Shown in pieces: positions 18,742 to 27,091 of a stretch of DNA of 64,000 bases. Made by a program: the position numbers and the translations under genes. Under the pieces are notes generated by a model that worked only from the letters and a program-made list of their open reading frames with translations, was not told the DNA's origin and made no database searches. Position 1 is the stretch's first letter. Every line of letters begins with the position of its first letter. The stretch spans positions 186,001 through 250,000 of the forward strand of contig NZ_JACHTD010000002.1 of assembly GCF_014145665.1 (NCBI RefSeq), given 5' to 3'. This stretch comes from Myroides sp. NP-2. GTDB taxonomy: Bacteria; Bacteroidota; Bacteroidia; Flavobacteriales; Flavobacteriaceae.

Positions 18742-19329
18742 TTATTTTTTATAAAAGAGGTTGTGGTCAATGTATTTCCAGACCTCTTTATCTAGTAACG
18801 GTTGCATATTTTTTCCTGCTTTAATCCCCTCTCGAATAAAGGTAGCCGAAATTTCCATGATAGGGGCATTGTCCACAACCACAATATTGGGGTGTTGCAT
18901 CAACGGACTTGGCTCTACACGGTTGCGATCAATACGTGGATAAACATAGATTTTATAGGCATTGAGTAGGACCTCATAATTCTTCCATTTCGGAAAAGAA
19001 TCGAGGTTGTCTTCTCCCATAATTAATGCGAATTCGTGTTTGGGGAAACGCTCCTGTAAATACGCCATAGTATTTACAGTATAATTGGGTTGGGGTAAAG
19101 TAAACTCAATATCAGACGGTCGTAAATAATCGTAATCGGCCGTAGCGAGATTCACCAGGTGAATCCGGTGAAAGTCTTCGAGCAAGCCTTTTTTCTTTTT
19201 TAAAGGATTATGGGGGGTAACTACCATCCACACCTCATCTAACTCGCTATATTGCACCATGTGATTAGCAATAACCACATGCCCAATATGCACGGGATTA
19301 AAGGTCCCAAAATACAAACCAACCTTCAT
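18742..19329 (-). CDS. nadD: Nicotinate-nucleotide adenylyltransferase
   Basis: Adenylates nicotinic acid mononucleotide in NAD synthesis. 195 residues; nucleotidyltransferase signature GTFNPVHIGH (8-17) and the second conserved region ISATFIREGI near the C terminus (the ISxTxxR motif). It follows gmk by 6 nt, so gmk and nadD are co-transcribed with yicC, a gene order common in Flavobacteriia. Confidence 0.97.
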   Translation of the reverse strand: MKVGLYFGTFNPVHIGHVVIANHMVQYSELDEVWMVVTPHNPLKKKKGLLEDFHRIHLVNLATADYDYLRPSDIEFTLPQPNYTVNTMAYLQERFPKHEFALIMGEDNLDSFPKWKNYEVLLNAYKIYVYPRIDRNRVEPSPLMQHPNIVVVDNAPIMEISATFIREGIKAGKNMQPLLDKEVWKYIDHNLFYKK

Positions 19330-19335
19330 CTTTTG

Positions 19336-19905
19336 CTATTTTACAAAATCGCGAACCAACTGACTTGCTTCTGCTTTTGCAGTTTCTAGGTCGTAATTTT
19401 TAATAATAATATCAAATTGAGGCGCTGTTGCCAATTCAACCGAAGCCTTCGCAATGCGCATATTTATTTTATCTTCACTCTCTGTTGAACGCTTTTTTAA
19501 ACGGATTTTCAACTCATCAATGCTCGGTGGCTTAACGAAAACAGCAAGGGTTTCCTCAGGGAATTTGCGTTTGATGCGCAAACCTCCTGCAACGTCAATA
19601 TCGAAAATAACATTTTTTCCCAATGCCCAGATGCGCTCCACCTCTGCTTTTAGTGTTCCATAAAAATTATCGCGATAAACCTCTTCCCACTCTAAAAAAT
19701 CATCGTTTTTTATGTGTTTCTTAAAGTCTTCTAACGAAATAAAATAGTAGTCTTTTCCGTGTTCTTCTCCTTCTCTTGGTTCACGTGAGGTACACGAAAT
19801 AGAAAAGTCTAAATTTAGGTCGCTTTGTGCTAATAAATGGCGTACAATTGTAGTTTTTCCCGAACCAGACGGAGCTGAAAAAACGATTAATTTCCCTTTA
19901 TTCAT
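19336..19905 (-). CDS. gmk: Guanylate kinase
   Basis: Phosphorylates GMP to GDP. 189 residues; P-loop APSGSGKT (11-18), the GMP-binding SCTSREPREGE segment, the EDF/LEW region and an FDIDVAGG motif. Complete and of normal length. It sits 15 nt after yicC and 6 nt before nadD. Confidence 0.98.
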   Translation of the reverse strand: MNKGKLIVFSAPSGSGKTTIVRHLLAQSDLNLDFSISCTSREPREGEEHGKDYYFISLEDFKKHIKNDDFLEWEEVYRDNFYGTLKAEVERIWALGKNVIFDIDVAGGLRIKRKFPEETLAVFVKPPSIDELKIRLKKRSTESEDKINMRIAKASVELATAPQFDIIIKNYDLETAKAEASQLVRDFVK

Positions 19906-19920
19906 AGGTGTTGTGTGTCT

Positions 19921-20781
19921 TTATAATACGTTTAATACTTGCTCTTTGATCTTTTCTAACTCATCTTTCATACGCACAACAATTTGTTGCATCTCTGCAT
20001 GATTAGACTTCGATCCCATCGTATTAATCTCTCTTCCCATCTCTTGTGCAATAAAACCTAACTTTCTACCATTCGCTTCCTTGCCATTCAACGTTTCTAA
20101 GAAATAATCCAAGTGTTTGGCTAGACGCACTTTTTCTTCGGTTATATCCAATTTCTCTAGGTAGTAAATCACCTCTTGCTCGTATCGATTTTCATCAATA
20201 GTCAATTGCAATTCCATCAAGTTGTTGCGAAGGCGTTCTTTTACGCTTACGATACGTTCTTTATCTAAAAGTGATACCTGTTCCATATAGGAAAAAATAC
20301 TTGCAATACGCGCTCTAAAATCATCTTCTAAGGATTTCCCCTCGCTTAAACGAAACGCTTTCATGCTCTGAATGGCTTCGTTAATTACAACTTCAATATC
20401 CTTCCACTCTTCCTCGTCAAAATCATTGCGCTCTACCTTCAAAGCATCTGGCATGCGAACCGCCATCTTCATCAATTCAGTCTCATCTGCATTTGGAATA
20501 ATCGCCTTCATCTGTTCAATATACGCTAACACAATCGGAGCGTTGATCTTACTCGACGTCTCTTCAGCAGTAATCTCGCAAAACAAAGAAAAATCAACCT
20601 TTCCTCTTTCTAATTCTTGAGCAATCTGATTGCGCAAAGTCAGCTCTTTTTCTCTATAACTTAACGGCAATCGCACGTTTAAATCAAGATTCTTACTGTT
20701 CAGTGACTTTACTTCGATCGTAATCTTTTTTGTGGGTAATTGTAAACACGCTTTACCAAACCCTGTCATGGAATGTATCAT
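19921..20781 (-). CDS. yicC: YicC family endoribonuclease
   Basis: 286 residues from the ATG at 20781, which gives the family start MIHSMTGFGKA. A frame extending to 20892 exists, but its extra 37 codons run through a heptamer repeat (20819-20874) and are rejected. The C-terminal domain has IAQEMGREINTMGSKSNH with conserved acidic and His residues. E. coli YicC is an endoribonuclease acting on small RNA; other YicC-like proteins are linked to stationary-phase survival. First gene of yicC-gmk-nadD. Confidence 0.92.
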   Translation of the reverse strand: MIHSMTGFGKACLQLPTKKITIEVKSLNSKNLDLNVRLPLSYREKELTLRNQIAQELERGKVDFSLFCEITAEETSSKINAPIVLAYIEQMKAIIPNADETELMKMAVRMPDALKVERNDFDEEEWKDIEVVINEAIQSMKAFRLSEGKSLEDDFRARIASIFSYMEQVSLLDKERIVSVKERLRNNLMELQLTIDENRYEQEVIYYLEKLDITEEKVRLAKHLDYFLETLNGKEANGRKLGFIAQEMGREINTMGSKSNHAEMQQIVVRMKDELEKIKEQVLNVL

Positions 20782-20818
20782 ATACTTTTGGATAATGACT
20801 GCAAAGGTAAGAAAAAAT

Positions 20819-20874
20819 GGTTTACGGTGAACGGTGAACGCTTTACAGTTAACGGTGAACGGTTTACGATGAAT
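20819..20874 (+). repeat. Eight-unit degenerate heptamer array
   Basis: Eight 7-bp units in register: GGTTTAC, three copies of GGTGAAC, GCTTTAC, AGTTAAC, another GGTTTAC and GATGAAT. It is the same repeat class as the array at 3061-3312, in the same top-strand orientation, and lies in the yicC 5' region. Confidence 0.85.
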
Positions 20875-20890
20875 GGAGAGGGTCATAAAC

Positions 20891-20916
20891 AAAAAAAAGG
20901 GAAGCCTAAGCCTCCC
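20891..20916 (-). terminator. Intrinsic terminator in front of yicC
   Basis: A GGGAaGC/GCcTCCC stem (one mismatch) with a 4-nt loop, followed on the minus strand by eight T. No minus-strand gene lies between it and the arsC-like terminator at 21286, so it must end a non-coding transcript or act as a yicC leader attenuator. Confidence 0.75.
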
Positions 20917-21130
20917 TCTTCAAACCAACGTTATACTTAACTGTAACTTTTTAAAAAACAAACCAATCATTTTCAACTACGTTAAGTCTTAACCAACTTC
21001 ACTCTATTATGAAATAAAAATGTTCTTTTTAATAACAATTCTTCATCTTTAATAAAAGAACTATACCGGCTCTTCTTTCTGATTGAACCCCTTAATAAAC
21101 AATTAAAAATCCAAACCAGTATAGTGTAAC
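20899..21130 (-). ncRNA. Candidate small RNA
   Basis: Gene-free interval ending in the terminator above. Read on the minus strand, ACTATACTGG (21124-21115) pairs with CCGGTATAGT (21069-21060) over 10 bp (one T:G), and GTTCTTTT (near 21063-21056) can pair with AAAAAGAAC (21030-21022). A GTTAAGACTTAAC hairpin and three TGGTTTG copies are also present. The 5' end is a guess. No known RNA family was recognised. Confidence 0.4.
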
Positions 21131-21285
21131 TTTATTTTCTTCTATCTTATTAAAACCTGAAAAATCTCATAGCAATTATTCCCTTTTTCATATTTAAGAC
21201 ATCAAATTTGATATTTGGTCACATGATTTTTAGAAATAAATTCAAATATTATTGCAACATACTGACTAACAGCTGTTTAAAAAAC

Positions 21286-21317
21286 AAAAAAGTCGAAGTA
21301 AAAACTTCGACTTTTTT
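21286..21317 (-). terminator. Terminator of the trhO-trhP-fdx-arsC cluster
   Basis: Perfect 14-bp stem (AAAAAAGTCGAAGT with ACTTCGACTTTTTT) and AAAA loop (T tract on the minus strand). It abuts the stop codon of the ArsC-like gene. Confidence 0.9.
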
Positions 21318-21673
21318 TATTTTGCTGCCGCTATAAAAGCTTGTTCGAGTACTTTTTTGCTGTTGCCGACAAAAACGGCCCCATCAATAAAAATAACTGG
21401 TCGATTTAAAAAGGTATACTGTTCTAAAATTAGATTCTTATACTCTTCCTCTTGAAGGTTTTGATCTTTTAATCCTCTTGATTTGTACAACTGCGCTCTT
21501 TTATTAAAGAGTTTTTCATAACTCCCTACAGCGTCATACATTGTTGCTAACTGGGATTCAGTAACGGGATCTTTCTTAATATCCTGTAATTCAAATCCTT
21601 CTACCTGAGGCATTTCTTTCAAAATACGTTTGCAGGTATCACACGTACTCAAATAATATATCTTCCTATTCAT
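21317..21673 (-). CDS. ArsC/Spx-like thioredoxin-fold protein
   Basis: 118 residues from the ATG at 21673, one base after the ferredoxin stop codon; a longer frame to 21730 would overlap ferredoxin and is rejected. Thioredoxin fold with the CDTC motif near residue 10 (STCDTCKRIL) and the C-terminal FLNRPVIFIDGAVFVGNS region, as in YffB/ArsC family proteins. True arsenate reductase activity is not shown by sequence. Last gene of a four-gene operon with trhO, trhP and ferredoxin. Confidence 0.85.
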   Translation of the reverse strand: MNRKIYYLSTCDTCKRILKEMPQVEGFELQDIKKDPVTESQLATMYDAVGSYEKLFNKRAQLYKSRGLKDQNLQEEEYKNLILEQYTFLNRPVIFIDGAVFVGNSKKVLEQAFIAAAK

Positions 21674-21674
21674 C

Positions 21675-21905
21675 TCAGACTTCTTTAACTGTAATAATAT
21701 GTACGGGACATATTTTTTCGGCTTGTTCACAAGCCTCTAATATCGTATAATCTGGCGACTTAAGCGTATGAAACCCTTTATTATTCACTGCCTTTAATAA
21801 AACGGTTTTGCCGTCTTTTTTTGACATCTGAAACTGTTGGGGCGCAACTTCAACACAGTAATTGCATCCAATACACTTATCGCGTTGTAAGGTAACTACA
21901 ATCAT
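21675..21905 (-). CDS. [4Fe-4S] ferredoxin
   Basis: 76 residues. One cluster-binding set is clear: Cys11, Cys14 and Cys17 in CIGCNYC, and Cys66 followed by Pro in EKICPVH; Cys59 is extra. The start overlaps the trhP stop by 4 nt (ATGA), so the two are translationally coupled. E. coli TrhP is an iron-sulfur dependent enzyme, so a dedicated electron donor or cluster carrier is a reasonable inference. Confidence 0.9.
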   Translation of the reverse strand: MIVVTLQRDKCIGCNYCVEVAPQQFQMSKKDGKTVLLKAVNNKGFHTLKSPDYTILEACEQAEKICPVHIITVKEV

Positions 21906-23146
21906 TCGTTGGTTACTATTTTGTACATTTTATCAGACAAGCGCACGCGGAAGGGCAATTTTAAAGTGCAATCGTCTCCTTTGGTTGCCTTTTCAGCTGG
22001 TTGTTCGTTGACAAACAATTCTTCAACGGTTAATTCTTGTGCTCCTGTACTTGGACCGGTAATTAAAATTCGATCACCTACTTTAATGTCATAAGCTTCA
22101 ATTTTGAATTCACCTATTGACGCTTTTTGAAAATAGTGTGCTGCTTTACCGACATATACTTTTTTCTGGGTAGCATTACTCCCTGGGTTATCACTCCACT
22201 CGCCTAATTTTTGTCCGAGGTAATACCCACTCCAAAAGCCACGGTTATACACCGTTTCTAAGGCGGCCATCCATTCGCTTACTTTTTCCTTGTTATAGGT
22301 ACCTTCAGCAATGGCATCAATAGCTTCTCTATAGGTGCGAATCACTGTAGCCACATACTCAGGGGCTCTTCCTCTTCCTTCGATTTTCAATACCTTTGCC
22401 CCTGCATCAATCACTTGATCCAAGAAATCAATGGTACACAAATCTTTAGGAGACATCATATATTCATTGTCAAGCTCGATTTCAAATCCGCTTTCTTGAT
22501 CGATTACGGTGTATTTTTTGCGGCAATTTTGTTTGCATGCACCTCGATTGGCTGATGAATTATGGGAGTGTAAGCTTAGGTAACACTTACCTGATACCGC
22601 CATACACAAAGCACCATGTCCAAAAATTTCAATCTCCACCAAGTTTCCTGCAGGTCCTTTGACCTGTTCTCGCTCAATGGCTTCTGTGATTTTTTTTACT
22701 TGACGCAAGCTCAATTCGCGCGATAAGACAATGGTATCGGCAAACAAGCTGTAAAACTTAACAGTTTCAATATTGGTCACGTTCAATTGAGTAGAGATAT
22801 GCACTTCAAGACCAATGGCTCTTGCCGAGGCAATAACCGCTTGATCAGAGGCAATAACGGCAGTTAACCCCGCCTCTTTTGCCTTGTTGAGCAATGTTTT
22901 TACAACCGACAAATCGTGATCGTAAATAATCGTATTCAACGTCAAATAGGTGCGTACCTTCTTTTCTTGGCAACGTCTGGCTATTTCGGGCAAATCGTCG
23001 ACTGAAAAATTCACCGTTGAACGCGCGCGCATATTCAATTGATCTACTCCAAAGTACACTGAATCGGCTCCGTTGTCAATTGCAGCTTGCAAGGACTCGA
23101 AGTTTCCAGCGGGAGCCATTAATTCAACTCTTCCTGAAACTGTCAT
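21902..23146 (-). CDS. trhP: U32-family tRNA uridine-34 hydroxylase TrhP
   Basis: 414 residues of the peptidase U32 family: N-terminal ELMAPAGNFESLQAAIDNGAD, barrel body, and a Cys-rich region (HGALCMAVSGKCYLS with NRGACKQNCRKKY) that binds a cluster in family members. The E. coli relative YegQ/TrhP makes 5-hydroxyuridine at tRNA position 34 from prephenate. Residues about 332-414 form the U32 C-terminal beta-barrel (VGKAAHYFQKASIGEF...). The same kind of domain ends the TrhO protein encoded just upstream. It is coupled to ferredoxin by overlap. Confidence 0.88.
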   Translation of the reverse strand: MTVSGRVELMAPAGNFESLQAAIDNGADSVYFGVDQLNMRARSTVNFSVDDLPEIARRCQEKKVRTYLTLNTIIYDHDLSVVKTLLNKAKEAGLTAVIASDQAVIASARAIGLEVHISTQLNVTNIETVKFYSLFADTIVLSRELSLRQVKKITEAIEREQVKGPAGNLVEIEIFGHGALCMAVSGKCYLSLHSHNSSANRGACKQNCRKKYTVIDQESGFEIELDNEYMMSPKDLCTIDFLDQVIDAGAKVLKIEGRGRAPEYVATVIRTYREAIDAIAEGTYNKEKVSEWMAALETVYNRGFWSGYYLGQKLGEWSDNPGSNATQKKVYVGKAAHYFQKASIGEFKIEAYDIKVGDRILITGPSTGAQELTVEELFVNEQPAEKATKGDDCTLKLPFRVRLSDKMYKIVTNE

Positions 23147-23157
23147 AGCTTATCTAT

Positions 23158-24516
23158 TTAATCAAGTATTTTAAATAATTGGTCATTCTTGCGCACGCGG
23201 AAGTTTAATTCCATTGTCATGCGATCACCTACATTTGCCACAGTAACCTCTTGTCCATTCACCAACATTTTTTCTAAAACCAAACGTTCATCTCCTGTTG
23301 TTGGCCCTACAATAGCAAGTTTATCGCCCAATTGTACCGATTTTTCCATCTCAAACTGACCCACCCCTGCTTTCGTAAAATAGTGTTGAACCGTTCCCAC
23401 AAGTTGCTTGCGCTCTACTTGTTTTTTGCGAATTTGAGTCACTGTGCTTACTTTTACTGGTTGAATTTCAGCTGTCCCATCCACATCTTTCTTGAACTTT
23501 AAAGCCTCTGAACGCCCTTTCTTGAAAATTAAATTCCCTTTTTGAACGCCTTTTCTCAACGCCTTTTGCTCTTCAATCGGCAATTGAATCACTTCTAAAC
23601 ATTCGTTCGAACAACAACCGTGCATAGCCTCAGCACACGCATCACATTGAATAAACAACAAATGACAGGCTTCATTGGCGCAGTTCACGTGAACATCACA
23701 AGGCTTCCCACATTGGTGGCAATTGGCGATCACATCATCGGTAATACGCTCACCTAAACGATGATCGAATACAAAGTTCTTTCCGATGAATTTACTCTCT
23801 AATCCTTCGGCTTTCACTTGTCGGGTATATTCAATGATTCCCCCTTCTAGTTGATACACATTTTTGAATCCGTGGTGCTTGAAGTAAGCCGATGCTTTTT
23901 CACAACGAATCCCACCAGTACAGTACATCAAAAGGTTTTTATCCTCTTTAATCTCTTCCAATTGGTCTTTAATAATCGGCAAAGACTCGCGGAAGGTATC
24001 TACATCTGGAGTAATTGCTCCAACGAAATGTCCTACTTCACTTTCATAGTGATTGCGGAAGTCTACAACAATCGTATTTGGGTCTTCCAACAGCTGGTTA
24101 AATTCATTAGCCTTTAAGTGGATACCCTTATTTGTTACGTCAAAGGTAGCATCGTTTAATCCGTCTGCTACAATTTTATTTCTGACTTTTACTGTTAGTT
24201 TTAAAAACGACAGGTCATCTTGTTCCACGGCAACATTCAGGCGAATACCCTTCATAAAATCATAGGCTTCTAAGGTGTCTCTAAAGGCTTCGAACTTCGA
24301 GGCTGGCACCGACATCTGCGCATTGATTCCTTCATGGGCCACGTAAGTACGTCCAAGGGCGTCTAACGCATTCCATGCTAAGAATAAATCATCTCTAAAT
24401 TGTTGTGGGTTTTCGATTTTGGCATACGCATAGAAAGACAAAGTCAAGCGATTTTCTCCCGCTTGCTCAATAAGTTCTGCTCTTTCTTCTGCGCTTAATG
24501 TGTTATACAGTTGCAT
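23158..24516 (-). CDS. trhO: Rhodanese-type tRNA uridine hydroxylase TrhO with U32-like C-terminal domain
   Basis: 452 residues, longer than the roughly 350 of E. coli YceA/TrhO, which makes the same 5-hydroxyuridine-34 using oxygen. Order: N-terminal acylphosphatase-like domain (about 1-120, with AHEGINAQMSVP), rhodanese domain (about 135-235) with active-site Cys199 in MYCTGGIRC, a Cys-rich zinc-like region (about 265-315), a linker with RKKQVERKQ, then an extra domain at 373-452 (VGTVQHYFTKAGVGQF...FRVRKNDQLFKIL). That domain aligns with the TrhP C terminus. First gene of the operon, 11 nt before trhP. Confidence 0.88.
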   Translation of the reverse strand: MQLYNTLSAEERAELIEQAGENRLTLSFYAYAKIENPQQFRDDLFLAWNALDALGRTYVAHEGINAQMSVPASKFEAFRDTLEAYDFMKGIRLNVAVEQDDLSFLKLTVKVRNKIVADGLNDATFDVTNKGIHLKANEFNQLLEDPNTIVVDFRNHYESEVGHFVGAITPDVDTFRESLPIIKDQLEEIKEDKNLLMYCTGGIRCEKASAYFKHHGFKNVYQLEGGIIEYTRQVKAEGLESKFIGKNFVFDHRLGERITDDVIANCHQCGKPCDVHVNCANEACHLLFIQCDACAEAMHGCCSNECLEVIQLPIEEQKALRKGVQKGNLIFKKGRSEALKFKKDVDGTAEIQPVKVSTVTQIRKKQVERKQLVGTVQHYFTKAGVGQFEMEKSVQLGDKLAIVGPTTGDERLVLEKMLVNGQEVTVANVGDRMTMELNFRVRKNDQLFKILD

Positions 24517-24631
24517 GCTATATAAATTTTAAGTGTAGAATAATATAAAAAACGAGTTGAAAATTCTAAAATGGAAGAATTTCAGGGTGCAAAGATACGC
24601 TTTTGATTTGAAAATCAAATAGTAAAATGCG

Positions 24632-24665
24632 AAAGGCTGACATATCTCGCTATATGTCAGCCTTT
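24632..24665 (-). terminator. kup terminator
   Basis: Perfect 14-bp stem (AAAGGCTGACATAT with ATATGTCAGCCTTT), 6-nt loop, with T runs on both strands; it lies between the kup stop and the trhO start. Confidence 0.8.
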
Positions 24666-24682
24666 TAAAAAATTATACCTTT

Positions 24683-26656
24683 TTATTCTAAACGCTTCAA
24701 AGGCAGGTCTTCCACTGGATTGATAATTAATGGAAAACGTTCAACTTTTACAGCGCTACTGTCTAATCCAAATGCTTTTTCCTCTGATAGGGAGATCTTT
24801 TTAAGGAAATCATAGAGGTCTAAAATAATTTTCTCTTTCATAGGCAAATCATTGTCATAGGACAATTCTTTTTCGATTAGGATATACTCAAAATCGCCGA
24901 TGGCATCAATTTTGTGCAGAGACTCGTATCGGGTTGTAATATCGATTTCTCCTTGATGCATGAGTTCAGTCACCACTTGTTTCATCAGTACGTTGATGCG
25001 TTGTTCATTTCGGAAGCCTAGGTAGAAATCCACGCGTAGGATATTTTGATGGGCACCGTACTTTACAACTTTATATGCTAACTTATAGGGTTCATCCACT
25101 ACATTTACGTGTACAAACCAATAATTATCTGCGCGTTTAGGGCGGCGATTAATAATGGAAAACATGGCTTTATACTCTACTTTGGATGGGCTATAGGCAT
25201 TGGTTAAATACACTAAATTCGTCACGTACTTGGGCATGGATTGGTCCTGACTCAAATCGGTTAATATCTCTTGATAATCCACGATATTCACTAAATCAGT
25301 ATAATTGCGTCTGATCTTTTTGCCAAGGTAATTGACAGTCATCACTGCTGCTAAAATTCCAGCGATAAACACAGTGACATAGCCTCCATGTGAAAACTTC
25401 TGCACATTGGAGATAAAAAACGACACTTCGATGGTGAGGTAAACAAGTTCAACGAGGATAATCAGAATCAGAGGCACGCGTTTTAATACCATGAAGTAAC
25501 CTAGTAATATGGTTGTCATAATCATACACAGGGTGATAGCCAAACCATAGGCGGCTTCCATATTACCCGATTCTTTAAAGTGTAACACGACAAATACACA
25601 ACCGATAAAAAGTAAGAAGTTTACAGAAGGGATATACAGTTGTCCGCGTATATTCGTTGGAAATTTCACGCGTATCTTCGGCCATAAATTTAATCGAATA
25701 GCTTCGTTGATCAGGGTAAATGATCCGCTAATCAAGGCTTGAGAAGCGATAACTGCAGCTAAGGTAGCAATCCCAATTCCGAAAGGCAAGAACCAGTCTG
25801 GCATCACCAAATAAAAAGGGTTGGCAGGTTGATCCGAATTTGGGCTTAAATCCATCAGTGTACTTCCAGCATATTCGATCAGCAAAGCACCTTGTCCGAA
25901 GTAACTCAAGACCAACATCAGCTTGACAAATGCCCAACTTATGCGAATATTTTTTATTCCGCAATGCCCCAAGTCGCTGTACAAAGCCTCAGCACCTGTG
26001 GTACACAAAAATACAAACCCCAAAACCAAGTAGCCCTCGGAGTGAATGCTTAACAAGTGAAAAGCATAGTACGGATTCAAAGCTTTTAACACACTAAGAT
26101 TATCAATTAAATGACTGAAACCCAACACACCAAGCATTAAAAACCAAATCATCATCATAGGACCAAAAAACTTGCCTATGGTACGTGTACCGAATTGTTG
26201 AATAAAGAAAATCCCCATTAGAATACCGATAACAATAGGAATAGTAGCCAAATTGGGTTGGTAAATTTTAAGCCCTTCAACGGCAGAAGAAATGGATATA
26301 GGCGGTGTAATAATCCCATCGGCTAATAAAGCACTCCCTCCAATAATTGCGGGTACAATTAACCAAGGCTTTTTGAGTTTTTTTACTAAAGTAAAAAGCG
26401 AAAAAATACCCCCTTCTCCATTGTTATCCGCTTTTAGGGTAAGAAAGACATATTTGACCGTCGTTTGTAAGGTTAATGTCCAAAACACACAAGAAATAGC
26501 ACCTAAGACGACTTCTTCGCGTATTACTGCACGTCCCATAATCGCCTTCATTACATAAAGTGGCGATGTTCCAATATCTCCGTAAATAATTCCAAGCGTT
26601 ACTAATAGAGTACCTAAGGTTACGCGATCAAGACGTGTTGTTTTCGACTGTGACAT
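24683..26656 (-). CDS. kup: KUP-family potassium uptake transporter
   Basis: 657 residues from the ATG at 26656 (a GTG one codon earlier is the alternative). About twelve membrane helices fill residues 15-450, with the family signature GIIYGDIGTSPLY near the N terminus, then a C-terminal cytoplasmic domain of about 200 residues. Imports potassium, probably by proton symport. Single gene, divergent from recA, with a TACCTTTG box 60 nt upstream. Confidence 0.96.
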   Translation of the reverse strand: MSQSKTTRLDRVTLGTLLVTLGIIYGDIGTSPLYVMKAIMGRAVIREEVVLGAISCVFWTLTLQTTVKYVFLTLKADNNGEGGIFSLFTLVKKLKKPWLIVPAIIGGSALLADGIITPPISISSAVEGLKIYQPNLATIPIVIGILMGIFFIQQFGTRTIGKFFGPMMMIWFLMLGVLGFSHLIDNLSVLKALNPYYAFHLLSIHSEGYLVLGFVFLCTTGAEALYSDLGHCGIKNIRISWAFVKLMLVLSYFGQGALLIEYAGSTLMDLSPNSDQPANPFYLVMPDWFLPFGIGIATLAAVIASQALISGSFTLINEAIRLNLWPKIRVKFPTNIRGQLYIPSVNFLLFIGCVFVVLHFKESGNMEAAYGLAITLCMIMTTILLGYFMVLKRVPLILIILVELVYLTIEVSFFISNVQKFSHGGYVTVFIAGILAAVMTVNYLGKKIRRNYTDLVNIVDYQEILTDLSQDQSMPKYVTNLVYLTNAYSPSKVEYKAMFSIINRRPKRADNYWFVHVNVVDEPYKLAYKVVKYGAHQNILRVDFYLGFRNEQRINVLMKQVVTELMHQGEIDITTRYESLHKIDAIGDFEYILIEKELSYDNDLPMKEKIILDLYDFLKKISLSEEKAFGLDSSAVKVERFPLIINPVEDLPLKRLE

Positions 26657-26716
26657 CACAAAATATTTTTAAGTAACTAAATGACAAAAGCTTGCATGCT
26701 CCTGTGCATTGCGTTA

Positions 26717-26724
26717 CAAAGGTA
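26717..26724 (-). promoter_or_regulatory. Candidate kup -7 box (TACCTTTG)
   Basis: Matches TANNTTTG on the minus strand in the divergent kup-recA region; the -33 element is not well spaced. Confidence 0.4.
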
Positions 26725-27091
26725 GGAAGTAAGACCATACAAAACACATATGCAATGTGAAATTTTCAACCAAACCCCACTTCCGCCATTAATTCTTAAA
26801 TTTTAAGGAGACTTTATTCCTATTTTCCCACATTGCCTCAAGTTCTATTAGAGATACTATCAGCAGAAATATTTTAATTTGCACCTATATTACAACAAAT
26901 AGACATAGGATTTATAGAGCGATGCTTGCTGATGTAGCTTGTTGTTTAGCAATTCGTGGAGCAGAGCAAATCAAAATGAGCAAGCGAAAAGAACAAACTT
27001 GCTACAATTTGTAGCATTCTTTACATCAAACACGGATCTATAGTATTTTTATCTTATTTTTACATCAGTTAAGAATCAATACTTCAAAAAA
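26725..27091. other. Gene-free divergent kup/recA regulatory region
   Basis: About 370 bp with no ORF. It contains a perfect 17-bp palindrome (27000-27016), an inverted GCTTGCT/AGCAAGC pair (26924-26930 and 26979-26985) and a CTTAAA-T-TTTAAG palindrome near 26795. No canonical -7 box for recA was found. Confidence 0.6.
27000..27016. promoter_or_regulatory. Palindromic candidate operator upstream of recA
   Basis: Perfect 8+1+8 palindrome TGCTACAA-T-TTGTAGCA, 75 nt before the recA ATG, the size and symmetry of a dimeric repressor site. Which protein binds it is unknown. Confidence 0.5.

Noticed and set aside
20782-20892. Longer N terminus for YicC
   Set aside because: The extra codons translate the heptamer array; the family start MIHSMTGFGKA is at 20781.
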